Assembly (NCBI RefSeq): GCF_016918545.1
Contig: NZ_JAFFQC010000024.1
Span: 1-64,000 of the forward strand
Source: Desulfobulbus alkaliphilus
Lineage (GTDB): Bacteria; Desulfobacterota; Desulfobulbia; Desulfobulbales; Desulfobulbaceae
Length of the DNA stretch: 64,000 nucleotides
Direction of reading: 5' to 3'
Shown: one piece after another, positions 51,417-60,568 of the stretch
Numbering within the stretch: position 1 is the stretch's first letter
Layout of the letters: each line of letters starts with the position of its first letter
Made by a program: the position numbers and the translations under genes
Notes under the pieces: model-generated
What the model was told of the DNA's origin: nothing
Databases searched by the model: none
What the model saw: only the letters and a program-made list of their open reading frames with translations

Positions 51417-53024
51417 ATGAGCACGCCTCCATCGGTCACCCCATCCGGATCCACCGGTCGGATCGCCCGTTCCGCTGGAGCGGTGAGTATCGCCGTTATG
51501 TGCAGCCGCGTCCTCGGCCTTATCCGCGAACAGGTCTTTGCCGGATTCTTTGGAGCGGGGTATGCCTACGATGCCTTTGTTGTCGCTTTCCGTATCCCCA
51601 ACCTGCTGCGGGATCTGTTCGCCGAAGGGGCCCTTTCCGCCGCCTTCATCACCGTGTTCTCCCAATATGACGCCAAACGCGGCCCAGAGGCAACCTGGCA
51701 GCTGGCCAGCAATGTGCTCATTTTTTTTGCTATCCTGATCAGTTTGTTAACGCTCATCGGCATGTACATGGCCGGCCCGATCGTCAATCTGCTGGCACCG
51801 GATTTCAGCCTGGTTCCCGGCAAAACGGAGCTGACCGTCCAACTCACCCGGATCATGTTCCCTTTCCTGCTGTTCGTTTCGCTGGCGGCAGTGGTCATGG
51901 GGATGCTCAACGCCAAGGGCAGATTTTTCATCCCGGCCCTGTCGTCGAGTTTTTTCAACCTCGGCTCCATTGTCGGCGGCCTGACCCTGGCCTGGCTCTT
52001 TCCCCGTTTTGGTCAACCAGCCATTGCCGGCATGGCCTGGGGGACCCTCCTCGGTGGTGCGCTGCAACTCATGGTGCAACTGCCTGCCCTGCGCAATATC
52101 GGTTTCCGTCTCCGTGTCCATTGCAACCTTGCCGATCCCGGCCTGCAGCGCATCCTGCTGTTGATGCTCCCTGCCATCATCGGCCTCTCGGCCACCCAGA
52201 TCAATATCTTCGTCAACACCAATTTCGCTGCCAGCTGTGCCGAAGGCTCCGTCTCCTGGCTCAACTATGCTTTCCGTCTGGTTCAGCTGCCCATCGGCCT
52301 CTTCGGCGTGGCCCTGTCCATAGCCATCATGCCGATCCTGGCCAAACAGGCCGCGGAAAAGGACATGGCCAGTCTGAAACAGACCTTCACCTCGTCCTTG
52401 ATCCTGGTCTTTGCCCTGGCGATACCGGCCACGGCCGGGCTTATTCTCCTTGCCGAGCCCATTATCCGTATCATCTTTGAGCGGGGAGCGTTTACGGCCT
52501 TTGACACCCTGCAAACCGCGTCGGCCCTTTCCTGGTATGCCTGCGGTCTCTTTGCCTACTCGGCCATCAAGGTGATGGTTCCTGTCTTCTATGCGGTCGG
52601 CACGACAAGATTTCCGGTCATCGGCAGCTTCCTTGGCGTTGCCGCCAACATTATCATTATCATCCTGGTGATCGATCTCATGCAGCACCGGGGGATTGCC
52701 ATGGCCACATCCCTGGCCATGAGCTGCAACTTCCTTTTCCTTGCCATAATCCTCCACTGGAAACTTGCCGGACTGCCCCTGAAGTACCTGCTGACCGGGC
52801 TGATGAAAATCCTTACGGCCGCGGCTCTGATGTCAGTGGCAATATGGGCGCTGGTCCAGGTGCTGGCTGGCTGGCTGACCGGGCCGACCCTGCTCCAGGT
52901 TTTCGGATTAGGCCTGCTGATCACTGTGGGTGGAGGACTGTATGTGGTGGCTCTGCAACTGCTGCGACTGCCCGAATGCACCCTGCTGACGGATAAACTC
53001 GTTCAGCGGTTGCGCAGATCATAG
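51417..53024 (+). CDS. murJ: Lipid II flippase MurJ
   Basis: This 535-residue inner-membrane protein has about 14 membrane spans and the MurJ pattern SIAVMCSRVLGLIREQVFAG, NLLRDLFAEGALSAAFITVF and ERGAFTAFDT. It moves lipid II across the membrane for peptidoglycan synthesis. It is convergent with rsmE, and the two reading frames overlap by 22 bp at their ends. Confidence 0.93.
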   Translation: MSTPPSVTPSGSTGRIARSAGAVSIAVMCSRVLGLIREQVFAGFFGAGYAYDAFVVAFRIPNLLRDLFAEGALSAAFITVFSQYDAKRGPEATWQLASNVLIFFAILISLLTLIGMYMAGPIVNLLAPDFSLVPGKTELTVQLTRIMFPFLLFVSLAAVVMGMLNAKGRFFIPALSSSFFNLGSIVGGLTLAWLFPRFGQPAIAGMAWGTLLGGALQLMVQLPALRNIGFRLRVHCNLADPGLQRILLLMLPAIIGLSATQINIFVNTNFAASCAEGSVSWLNYAFRLVQLPIGLFGVALSIAIMPILAKQAAEKDMASLKQTFTSSLILVFALAIPATAGLILLAEPIIRIIFERGAFTAFDTLQTASALSWYACGLFAYSAIKVMVPVFYAVGTTRFPVIGSFLGVAANIIIIILVIDLMQHRGIAMATSLAMSCNFLFLAIILHWKLAGLPLKYLLTGLMKILTAAALMSVAIWALVQVLAGWLTGPTLLQVFGLGLLITVGGGLYVVALQLLRLPECTLLTDKLVQRLRRS

Positions 53025-53740
53025 AGAAGCTGCAATTGGGCCAGCACGCTGACCACCGCGGTATCGACGTGAAGGATACGACGACCCATGGTGAACGTCA
53101 GAAAACCCCGCTCAGCGAAACATTGCAACTCATAGTCGCTCCAGCCACCTTCCGGACCGACAGCGAGCAACAGTCGCTGACCGGGCAAACCGGCGACCGC
53201 AACGTCGGCCAGGGTGCCATCGGCTTGCGGATGGGCAATCAAGCCATGGCCATCAAGACCGGGCAGGACATCTTCGACAAAGGGTTTGAATCTGGGATGA
53301 ATGGACACCTCGGGCATCCGGGTATCCATGGCCTGCTCCATGCCGTCGACAAGAATGGCGCGCATTTTATCGGCTGCAAGCAACGGCGTTTGAAAAAAGG
53401 ATTTTTCCACCCGCCGGGAACGGATGAGATGAAAACGCCGTACCCCAAGCACGGTGGCCTGCTTGAGAATGCGCTGCAGCATGATCGGCCTGGGCAGGGC
53501 CAGAATGAGGTCCACATCCAAATCGCACCCTGGCTCACGATCCAGGACCACCGCCAGCCGCACCGACGCTCCCTCAACGGCCAACACCCGGCCACTGCCG
53601 AGTTGACCATTGATTACTCCGACCCGAACCCAGTCTCCGGGTTCCACCCGCAGGACACGGATAAGATGCTCGGCCCGGCGACCGGTAAGGATGGTTTCAT
53701 CGCCGGTCAACTCCAAGGGGTCAAAAAGGAGCAGGTTCAT
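53003..53740 (-). CDS. rsmE: 16S rRNA (uracil-1498-N3)-methyltransferase
   Basis: This 245-residue SPOUT methyltransferase has the PUA-like N-terminal part (RAEHLIRVLRVEPGDWVRVG) and the knot with LLAVGPEGGWSDYELQCF and FTMGRRILHVDTAVVSVLAQ. It methylates U1498 of 16S rRNA. It lies downstream of lysA on the same strand (61-bp gap) and overlaps murJ at the 3' ends. Confidence 0.92.
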   Translation of the reverse strand: MNLLLFDPLELTGDETILTGRRAEHLIRVLRVEPGDWVRVGVINGQLGSGRVLAVEGASVRLAVVLDREPGCDLDVDLILALPRPIMLQRILKQATVLGVRRFHLIRSRRVEKSFFQTPLLAADKMRAILVDGMEQAMDTRMPEVSIHPRFKPFVEDVLPGLDGHGLIAHPQADGTLADVAVAGLPGQRLLLAVGPEGGWSDYELQCFAERGFLTFTMGRRILHVDTAVVSVLAQLQLLYDLRNR

Positions 53741-53801
53741 GGCCCAGAGGCAGGATATCCGCAGCAGATCGGATCACCACCAACCTGCTGATGAAAACTT
53801 G

Positions 53802-55061
53802 TCACAGCTGCAGCACCTTGTCCTCAAAACGCAAGGTGGCAAAGTAATCTTCCGGGGTTTCCTCACGGCGGACCAGGGCGACCCCACCGTCCCGCCGGAG
53901 TAGAAGTTCCTTGGGGCGAAGCTTGCCATTGTAATTGAAGCCCATGGCCAGTCCATGGGCACCGGTATCCTGAATGACAAGAAGATCGCCGTCTGTGATT
54001 CTCGGCAGTTGCCTTTGGATAGCAAACTTGTCATTATTTTCGCAGAGCGAACCGACCACATCCACGGTCTCCATGTCCGGGGCTTCCTGCTTGCCCAACA
54101 CCTCGATATGATGATAAGCGCCGTACAGAGCGGGCCGCATCAACGAGTTCATGCAGGCATCAACGCCGATGTAGGTTCGATAAATATCCTTGCGGTTGAT
54201 GGCCCGAGTGACGAGCACCCCGTGCGGACCGGTCATATAGCGGCCGCTCTCCATGAATAAAGCCGGACTGTAGCCTTGACGCTGCTGAAATTCGGCAAGG
54301 AGCGCGGTTATTTCCCTGCCCATGGCCGCGATATCAAGAGGCCGGGCATCAGGGGTATAAGGGATACCGAGCCCGCCACCAATATTGAGGAACGTAAAAG
54401 CTATCTCCAGCTCCCTGCCGATACTTTCCGCCAGTTCAAGCAGCATGGCCGCGGTACGGACCATGTAGGTGTAGTTGAGTTCATTGGAGGCCAGCATGGT
54501 ATGGAGACCAAAGCGTTTTGCCCCCCGGGCCCGGGCCTGGCGATAGGCCTCGACGATCTGCTCGTGGCTGACCCCGTATTTGGCCTCCTCGGGCTTGCCG
54601 ATGATATCGTTACCGCTGCGCCGCGATCCCGGATTATAGCGAAAGCAGATCAACTCCGGCATCTGCGGCACTTTGTCGATGAGGCTGATATCATCAAGAT
54701 TGAGAATGCAGCCACCTTTCGCTGCCGCAGCCAGGAAATCTTCACGGCTGGTATTGTTGGAGGTAAACATGATCGCGTCGCCGTCGGCGCCGATGTCCCG
54801 GACAAGGAGCAACTCGGTGATTGAACTGCAATCAAAACCAAAACCCATGTCCTGCATGATCTTGAGAACACTGGGGTTGGGCAGGGCCTTGACCGCATAA
54901 TACTCGCGGAAGGAGGGAATGGCAGCAAAGGCCTGCTGCAACTTCCGGCCTGTTTCACGGATACCGACTTCGTCATAGATGTGAAACGGCGTGCCGAAAT
55001 GCTCGGCAATGGCGGGTAAGTGGGGATACAGACGATCTGCAAAGCCGGGGGTAATGGGCAT
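53802..55061 (-). CDS. lysA: Diaminopimelate decarboxylase
   Basis: This 419-residue PLP enzyme makes lysine from meso-diaminopimelate. Landmarks are the PLP Lys in REYYAVKALPNPSVL (about residue 50), LNIGGGLGIPY, ESGRYMTGPHG, and the active-site Cys region GSLCENNDKFA. I chose ATG 55061, preceded by AAAGGAAC; the frame opens at 55085. It is followed by rsmE. The Lrp-like gene upstream on the same strand is a plausible regulator, with a 37-bp mini-MITE between them. Confidence 0.88.
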   Translation of the reverse strand: MPITPGFADRLYPHLPAIAEHFGTPFHIYDEVGIRETGRKLQQAFAAIPSFREYYAVKALPNPSVLKIMQDMGFGFDCSSITELLLVRDIGADGDAIMFTSNNTSREDFLAAAAKGGCILNLDDISLIDKVPQMPELICFRYNPGSRRSGNDIIGKPEEAKYGVSHEQIVEAYRQARARGAKRFGLHTMLASNELNYTYMVRTAAMLLELAESIGRELEIAFTFLNIGGGLGIPYTPDARPLDIAAMGREITALLAEFQQRQGYSPALFMESGRYMTGPHGVLVTRAINRKDIYRTYIGVDACMNSLMRPALYGAYHHIEVLGKQEAPDMETVDVVGSLCENNDKFAIQRQLPRITDGDLLVIQDTGAHGLAMGFNYNGKLRPKELLLRRDGGVALVRREETPEDYFATLRFEDKVLQL

Positions 55062-55085
55062 GGTACTGTTCCTTTTTAAGTTCAC

Positions 55086-55122
55086 CCTGAATCCGTGACG
55101 GCTGAACGTTCACGGATCTAGG
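55086..55122 (+). repeat. Minimal MITE (37 bp, only the two ends)
   Basis: CCTGAATCCGTGACGGCTGA directly continues into ACGTTCACGGATCTAGG. Only the inverted termini remain, forming a 13-bp stem with one mismatch. It sits between lrp-like and lysA; TTCA is found close to both sides. Confidence 0.8.
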
Positions 55123-55123
55123 T

Positions 55124-55603
55124 TCAAAAACGGATGGGAATACGAGCGGTTTCCTTGTAGGTCCGCAGGACGGTCGCTGTTCGGGTGGCAACCACCTCAT
55201 GGATACCTGCGATTTTTTCACGGATGACAACGGCCAGTTCAGCGGTATCAGCGACCCGGAGCTTGACCAGGTAGCAGTCCTCGCCGGCGACATAATGGAC
55301 CTCCTGAACTTCCGGGACAGCTGCCAGCGATCTGCCGGTTTCCGGCCGGTCGCCCACCGATCTGGTGCGGACCTCGACAAAGGCAATCTGTCGTCGGTCA
55401 AACTGTTCAGGGTTGAGCCGAACCTCATACCCATCGATAACTCCCTGCCGCTCCATCTTGCGGATACGTTCCAGAACAGCCGAGGGAGCCATTTCGACCT
55501 GACGGGCCACCTCGACATTGGGTATCCGAGCTTTTTCCTGCAGTATTTTCAGGATTTTCAAACTGATTTCATCCAGCACACCAGGTCTCCAGCCAAAGGT
55601 CAT
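55124..55603 (-). CDS. Lrp/AsnC-family regulator
   Basis: This 159-residue protein has an AsnC helix-turn-helix (about 10-60; DEISLKILKILQEKARIPN, PSAVLERIRKMERQGVIDGY) and an RAM ligand/oligomer domain (about 75-150; VQEVHYVAGEDCYLVKLRV). Such proteins sense amino acids. Since lysA follows on the same strand, control of lysine synthesis is possible. The promoter region upstream (55604-55817) is AT-rich. Confidence 0.88.
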   Translation of the reverse strand: MTFGWRPGVLDEISLKILKILQEKARIPNVEVARQVEMAPSAVLERIRKMERQGVIDGYEVRLNPEQFDRRQIAFVEVRTRSVGDRPETGRSLAAVPEVQEVHYVAGEDCYLVKLRVADTAELAVVIREKIAGIHEVVATRTATVLRTYKETARIPIRF

Positions 55604-55817
55604 GCTTCTGCCAACCCAAAGACAAGCGGCTCAAGGAAATATTAAGAACAAAATTCATAGGGTCAGATATAATACAGAATTATTACCCTTGCAATTATCT
55701 GTATGCAAAAAAATATTCGTAACATTGCCACAAAAAAAGAATATAAAGTGAACGGAAAAAAGCTTGTCAAGCTTGTTGCACCTTTCTTCTTCGACAGAAA
55801 AAAAGCATACTGGTATC

Positions 55818-56035
55818 CCTGGATCCGTGAGCGTTCGTCCGTACGTCAGCTTCGTTGTTCTTGACCGTTCGATGAAAGTACATTGTATCGGACGGGTACG
55901 GGCAATGAAGATGGCGTGCGGACGGATGTCCCGAAAGGCGGCTGGTGAAAGGTATTGTCAAGGGATTGGCTGCAATTATAAGATGAGTACAGCAAGATAT
56001 ATTCAAAACAAGCGTCCGGTCGTCACGGATTGAGG
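55818..56035 (-). repeat. MITE copy 18, long form, inverted, with target duplication
   Basis: 218 bp from CCTGGATCCGTGAGCGTTCG to GTCGTCACGGATTGAGG. GTATC is present on both sides (55813-55817 and 56036-56040). Confidence 0.9.
55955..55982 (+). promoter_or_regulatory. Predicted MITE-borne promoter facing waaA
   Basis: TTGTCA (55955-55960), 16-bp spacer, TATAAG (55977-55982). Transcription would start about 104 bp before the waaA start codon. Confidence 0.5.
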
Positions 56036-56092
56036 GTATCAAAAAAGCCGTATCCTTTACCCTGGACTCGGCAAACCATAAGGGACCAGTCA

Positions 56093-57409
56093 ATGTTTCT
56101 GTTCTACAAGATTTTTTCGAGTTTCCTGGTCCTTGTCCTGCTTCCCTTCGTCCCCCTGCTCCTCTTGCGAAAAAAGTACCGGCAGCGCATTACAGGACGA
56201 CTGGGTTTCGGACTGAGACATCAGGTGGCCCAACTCGGGCCGCTCCCCCGGTCTGCTCCGGTCTTCTGGGTTCATGCCCTTTCCGTGGGCGAGGCCACAT
56301 CCGCCCTTCCGCTGGTGCATGCTATCCGCCAGCGCTTTCCGGCAGCCCGGATCATCTGCACCCTGACCACTGCTTCGGGCAGTCAGGTGGCGGAACGTCT
56401 GCTTGCCCCCCATGCCGATCTCCTGCTTCCCGCCCCCTTGGACCTGGGACCTGTTGTTCCTTTTTTCACCAGAATGATCCAGCCGGACCTTTTCATTCTG
56501 GTGGAAACCGACTTCTGGCCTCACTGGCTTTCCTGTCTCGCCGGGGAAAAGATTCCTGTGGTCCTGGTCAACGGGCGGATTTCAAAAAAATCGCTGCGCC
56601 AATACCAACGATGCCCTCTTCTCTTCCGAACCATCTTTCAGAGCTTCACCCTTCTCTCCATGCAAACCGCCGCCGATGCAAAAAAAATGATAGATCTGGG
56701 GGTAGAAGCCGGCAAGGTCGTCACCCTGGGTAATCTCAAATTCGATACAGAACTCTCCGCTACGACCGGCACCAACGCTCCAGTGTCCATGCCGACAAAA
56801 ATCTCGCGCGGTTTTGCACCCACCGCACCTCTGTGGATCTGCGGTTCCACCCATGACGATGAAGAAGAACAGCTCTTTTCCGTGTATAAGCACCTGCGTG
56901 GTACAGTCCCTGAACTGCAACTCCTTGTTGCCCCACGGAATATTGAAAGAAGTCAGGATATCCTGGCGCTTGCCGCCGCGCACGGCCTTGATGCCCGCGC
57001 TTGGACCATGGGTGTGCAACGGCAGGGACCGGTTTTGATCCTCGATACCATCGGAGAGCTGGCTGCCTGTTATCCCATGGCTGAGGTGGTTTTCATCGGC
57101 GGCACCCTGGTTGCCGAAGGCGGGCATAATCCCTTGGAAGCGGCAAGAGCCGGTGTCCCGGTGCTGTTTGGTCCCCACATGGAAGATTTCGAGGAGATTG
57201 CCGCGGAACTGACTCGTTGCGGTGGTGCTCTTCAGGTCGGTTCCGCGACAGATGTGTCCACTGCTGTGGAACAGATCCTGCGTGATCCGGCCCTGCGCAC
57301 GTCCATGGCCACCGCAGCCCTGCAATGTGTCCGCAGGAACCAGGGGGTCGCCCGGAGACATCTTGAAAGAATGACCGCTCTTCTCGTGCGGACCGAAAAC
57401 AACGGATGA
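56093..57409 (+). CDS. waaA: KDO transferase
   Basis: This 438-residue inner-membrane glycosyltransferase (GT30) adds KDO to lipid A precursors. It has an N-terminal anchor (FSSFLVLVLLPFVPLLLL), VHALSVGEATSALPLV with the catalytic Glu region, VLVNGRISKKS, CGSTHDDEEE and GGTLVAEGGHNPLEAA. I chose ATG 56093 with AAGGGA upstream; the frame opens at 56030, but the first codons would be MITE sequence. comEC follows 7 bp later. Confidence 0.92.
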   Translation: MFLFYKIFSSFLVLVLLPFVPLLLLRKKYRQRITGRLGFGLRHQVAQLGPLPRSAPVFWVHALSVGEATSALPLVHAIRQRFPAARIICTLTTASGSQVAERLLAPHADLLLPAPLDLGPVVPFFTRMIQPDLFILVETDFWPHWLSCLAGEKIPVVLVNGRISKKSLRQYQRCPLLFRTIFQSFTLLSMQTAADAKKMIDLGVEAGKVVTLGNLKFDTELSATTGTNAPVSMPTKISRGFAPTAPLWICGSTHDDEEEQLFSVYKHLRGTVPELQLLVAPRNIERSQDILALAAAHGLDARAWTMGVQRQGPVLILDTIGELAACYPMAEVVFIGGTLVAEGGHNPLEAARAGVPVLFGPHMEDFEEIAAELTRCGGALQVGSATDVSTAVEQILRDPALRTSMATAALQCVRRNQGVARRHLERMTALLVRTENNG

Positions 57410-57416
57410 TTGCCCC

Positions 57417-60026
57417 ATGCATAGGTTGCTGCATATCTGCACAGAGAACCTGCTGATCAGCGCCACCCTGTGCTTTCTTGCCGGTGCCTGCAGCGCTTTT
57501 TTTCTCTCGACAAGCAGCACCCATTTGCCTCTCTTCAACCTGACCCTGCTCATGGTCCCGGCCCTGGTATTCGCCGCTTTTTTCCTTGGCCGGCAACTCC
57601 GTCTGCTTGTCCCTTTGCCTCTCTTCTTTCTTGTCGGCCTGTTCCACACCCATCTGGCTCTGCAACCGCCAACAGATCCACATACCCTGGCCACCCTCAT
57701 CGAACAGCGCACCAGGGTAACACTGGTCGGCCGAATCCTCTCCATGGTGGAAGACAATGGTGTCAACAGCCGTTTTGACCTGGCCACGGAGTCCCTGCTC
57801 ATTCATGACAATACCGGCAACGCATCATTTCAGCCGGCCAGAGGCACAGCCCGACTCTCTGTCCGCGGCAGCCTGGATCGGGAATACACCCCGGGCACAA
57901 AGATCATGGTTCTTGCCACCCTCGATCGAGTTCGCCGGTACCAGACCCCCGGTGCCCTTGACGTCAAGATGCTGATGGCTTCCCGCTCCATTCACTGTTC
58001 AGGCTGGATTCAGAGCCCCAATGATATACTCCGCATACAGGAGCCTCCCCTTTCCCATCGGGACCGTCTGCGCTTTGTTCCGGAACAGGTGCGCCAGCAT
58101 GTCGCCGACTTCCTTCTCCTGCGACTCGAACCGACCAGTGCCGGTCTCTACCAGGCTCTGCTGGTTGGCTCCAGGGTCAATATTGACCCACGCACCCTGG
58201 AAGCGTTCAAGGCCAGCGGCTGCATGCATATTCTGGCCATCAGCGGTCTGCACCTCAGCCTCCTTGGCCTGTTCACGGTTGCGGTGTTCACCTTGGCGCT
58301 TAAACGATCCCAATGGCTGCTGCTGCGCACCCATGTGCCCACCCTGGCCCTGGCCCTGACCGCGCCTATCCTGCTTTTTTATGCCTTTATCGCCGGCATG
58401 AACACGCCGGCCTTCAGAGCACTTGTCACCGCCCTCCTGGTGCTGTTTGCTGTTCTGGTACGCCGGCAGCACACCCTCATCCATCTCATTGCCGCCGCCG
58501 CTCTGGTCATCCTGGCCGTCAACCCCCTGGCTCTATTCACCGCCTCTTTCCAGCTTTCCTTTGCCGCGGTTTTGGCCATCAACCTTATATACCCCAGACT
58601 GCCCATCCTCAAGGACGTGGACACAGCGACTCCGCCACGGCCCAGGATTCGTCAGGGATTGGCTGTCCTGCAATCCATGCTCTATGTCTCCCTGGCGGCA
58701 ACGGCGGGAACCCTGCCTGTTCTGCTCTACCATTTTAACAGGGTCTCGCTGATCGGCCCCCTGATGAATCTCGCTGTCCAGCCCCTGCTTTGTCTGTGGG
58801 CATTACCCTGGGGCCTCGCGGCACTTCCCATAATACCCCTGTCACCCGACCTGGCAGCCCTGATGCTGAAAACAGGCGCCATCGGCATCCACCTTGCCGT
58901 CACCCTCACGGAAACAGTCAGTGGCTTTTCCTTGGCCTCAATACGGGCCATCAGCCCTAATGCATTTGAAATGCTACTGTTTGCAATGGTTCTTGTTCTG
59001 GTCCTTTTTCCCCGACCAATCAAAGCGCTTCACCTCATTCCGGCATTACTCCTCACCAGCCTGCTCCTGCTCTCCTTCACCCATTCCCTCTGGTATCCCA
59101 ACCGGCCACGGCACCTGACAGTCAGTTATCTCGATGTGGGGCAAGGTTCAGCAACCCTTCTGCGTCTGCCGAATGGGAAAAACGTCCTCATCGACGGAGG
59201 CGGATATGCAAGTGAACGGTTCAACGTCGGCCAGAGTGTCATTGGACCATATCTCTGGCGGCAACGGATCTGGCGGATCCATGATCTCATCATTACCCAT
59301 CCGCATCAGGATCACTACAACGGCCTGCCTTTTGTCTATGAACATTTTCGACCCCAGCATCTGTTTATCAACAGTGATCCCGGCAATGAACCGGCCTATC
59401 AAGATTTTCTTGATCAGGTCCGCGGCAATGACACACCTGTGCAACATGTGGCAGCTGGAGACATCCTGCACCAGGACCACCATTCGCGGTTGGAATGCCT
59501 GGGCATGGATGGCCTGCTCAATGACAGCCATTCCTGGTCAACCAACGATCGTAGCCTTGTTTTTATGTTGCAACACGGTGACCGCCGTTTTCTTTTTCCA
59601 GGGGATATTGAGGCCCGAAGCGAACGTCGGCTCCTTTCCCATGGCCCTCTTCTTTCCGCGGATATTCTTCTGGCTCCACACCATGGCAGCCTGACTTCTG
59701 GAAACGAAGATTTCATTGCCGCGGTCTCGCCGGCAATGATTGTGGTCTCTTCGGGACTGGCACGACAGGGAATTCTGCCCGCTCCAGCACGGCTCGAGCA
59801 GTGGCAGCGACAGCGGATACCAACCCTGATCACAGCCCAAAACGGCACCGTCACCGCCACTACGGACGGAACAACCCTGCGCATCAAAACCTTTGACGGA
59901 AAAGAATCGATTTTCTTTGATACAGTGGGAAATTCCCGGGAAAAGAGCGCATTGAAGCAAACAAAAATATACGGTAAAGTACGAGATATACGCAGATCCT
60001 TGCAGAGGAAAAATTCCAGCCCATGA
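57417..60026 (+). CDS. comEC: ComEC/Rec2 DNA-uptake channel protein
   Basis: This 869-residue protein has N-terminal membrane spans, a DUF4131-like OB domain (about 95-200), the Competence domain with many spans (about 230-530; HILAISGLHLSLLGLF) and a C-terminal metallo-beta-lactamase domain (about 565-830; SYLDVGQGSATLLRLPNGKN, THPHQDHYNG). It should transport single-stranded DNA across the inner membrane. The pilT gene nearby may supply pilus retraction. It follows waaA closely, and its stop overlaps the next start codon. Confidence 0.9.
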   Translation: MHRLLHICTENLLISATLCFLAGACSAFFLSTSSTHLPLFNLTLLMVPALVFAAFFLGRQLRLLVPLPLFFLVGLFHTHLALQPPTDPHTLATLIEQRTRVTLVGRILSMVEDNGVNSRFDLATESLLIHDNTGNASFQPARGTARLSVRGSLDREYTPGTKIMVLATLDRVRRYQTPGALDVKMLMASRSIHCSGWIQSPNDILRIQEPPLSHRDRLRFVPEQVRQHVADFLLLRLEPTSAGLYQALLVGSRVNIDPRTLEAFKASGCMHILAISGLHLSLLGLFTVAVFTLALKRSQWLLLRTHVPTLALALTAPILLFYAFIAGMNTPAFRALVTALLVLFAVLVRRQHTLIHLIAAAALVILAVNPLALFTASFQLSFAAVLAINLIYPRLPILKDVDTATPPRPRIRQGLAVLQSMLYVSLAATAGTLPVLLYHFNRVSLIGPLMNLAVQPLLCLWALPWGLAALPIIPLSPDLAALMLKTGAIGIHLAVTLTETVSGFSLASIRAISPNAFEMLLFAMVLVLVLFPRPIKALHLIPALLLTSLLLLSFTHSLWYPNRPRHLTVSYLDVGQGSATLLRLPNGKNVLIDGGGYASERFNVGQSVIGPYLWRQRIWRIHDLIITHPHQDHYNGLPFVYEHFRPQHLFINSDPGNEPAYQDFLDQVRGNDTPVQHVAAGDILHQDHHSRLECLGMDGLLNDSHSWSTNDRSLVFMLQHGDRRFLFPGDIEARSERRLLSHGPLLSADILLAPHHGSLTSGNEDFIAAVSPAMIVVSSGLARQGILPAPARLEQWQRQRIPTLITAQNGTVTATTDGTTLRIKTFDGKESIFFDTVGNSREKSALKQTKIYGKVRDIRRSLQRKNSSP

Positions 60027-60568
60027 TGACTTTGACGAAAAAATGTCCGCACTGCGGCAGCAAGCGCTTTACTTCACGATCAGAGACCTCGCGTACGACA
60101 CCGTTATCATTTGCCACGATCTTTTCCTGCCAGGAATGCTGTCAGCAGTTCCGGTACCTGTTCCCCTTTGCCCTTGCTTTTGAGAGTAGAGTCACCCCCC
60201 CCTCCGAACTGCCAGTCAATTTTCTCCTCCGCATTCAAGGAACCCGGAATCAATACGCGAGAATCACCAACATCAGCCCCGGCGGCCTGTCCTTTATTCA
60301 TCACGTCAATGTTCTTCCCGCCGACACCCGTCTGCTTGTGGTTGACCTCTATAACTGCAATGACGGCTCTTCGCTGGAATCTCTCCGGATCGAAATTGTT
60401 GCCTCATCCGAACAAGAATTGAACAGACAAGGAAGAAAAGCCTCGATATTCAGATACAGCGCCCGGTTCATCCATCTCAACCAAGCGCAACAAAAAGTGC
60501 TCGTAACCTGTATCAGTCAACACGGATCACCCCGGCTGCTATCTCCGCAAAAGGTCAAATATCGGTAA
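60023..60568 (+). CDS. Zinc-ribbon plus PilZ-like protein
   Basis: This 181-residue protein has an N-terminal zinc ribbon with CPHCGS (about 9-14) and CQECC (about 36-40), followed by a PilZ-like domain (about 65-175) with ARITNISPGGLSF, matching the N-x-S-x-x-G motif. The arginine motif that should bind cyclic di-GMP is weak (RNQYAR), so binding is uncertain. Its ATG overlaps the comEC stop codon. It converges on pilT, with a 14-bp overlap of the ends. Confidence 0.65.
   Translation: MMTLTKKCPHCGSKRFTSRSETSRTTPLSFATIFSCQECCQQFRYLFPFALAFESRVTPPSELPVNFLLRIQGTRNQYARITNISPGGLSFIHHVNVLPADTRLLVVDLYNCNDGSSLESLRIEIVASSEQELNRQGRKASIFRYSARFIHLNQAQQKVLVTCISQHGSPRLLSPQKVKYR

Noticed and set aside
16995-56035. 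CRISPR array
   Set aside because: The recurring sequences are dispersed over kilobases, lack regular spacers and occur in both orientations.
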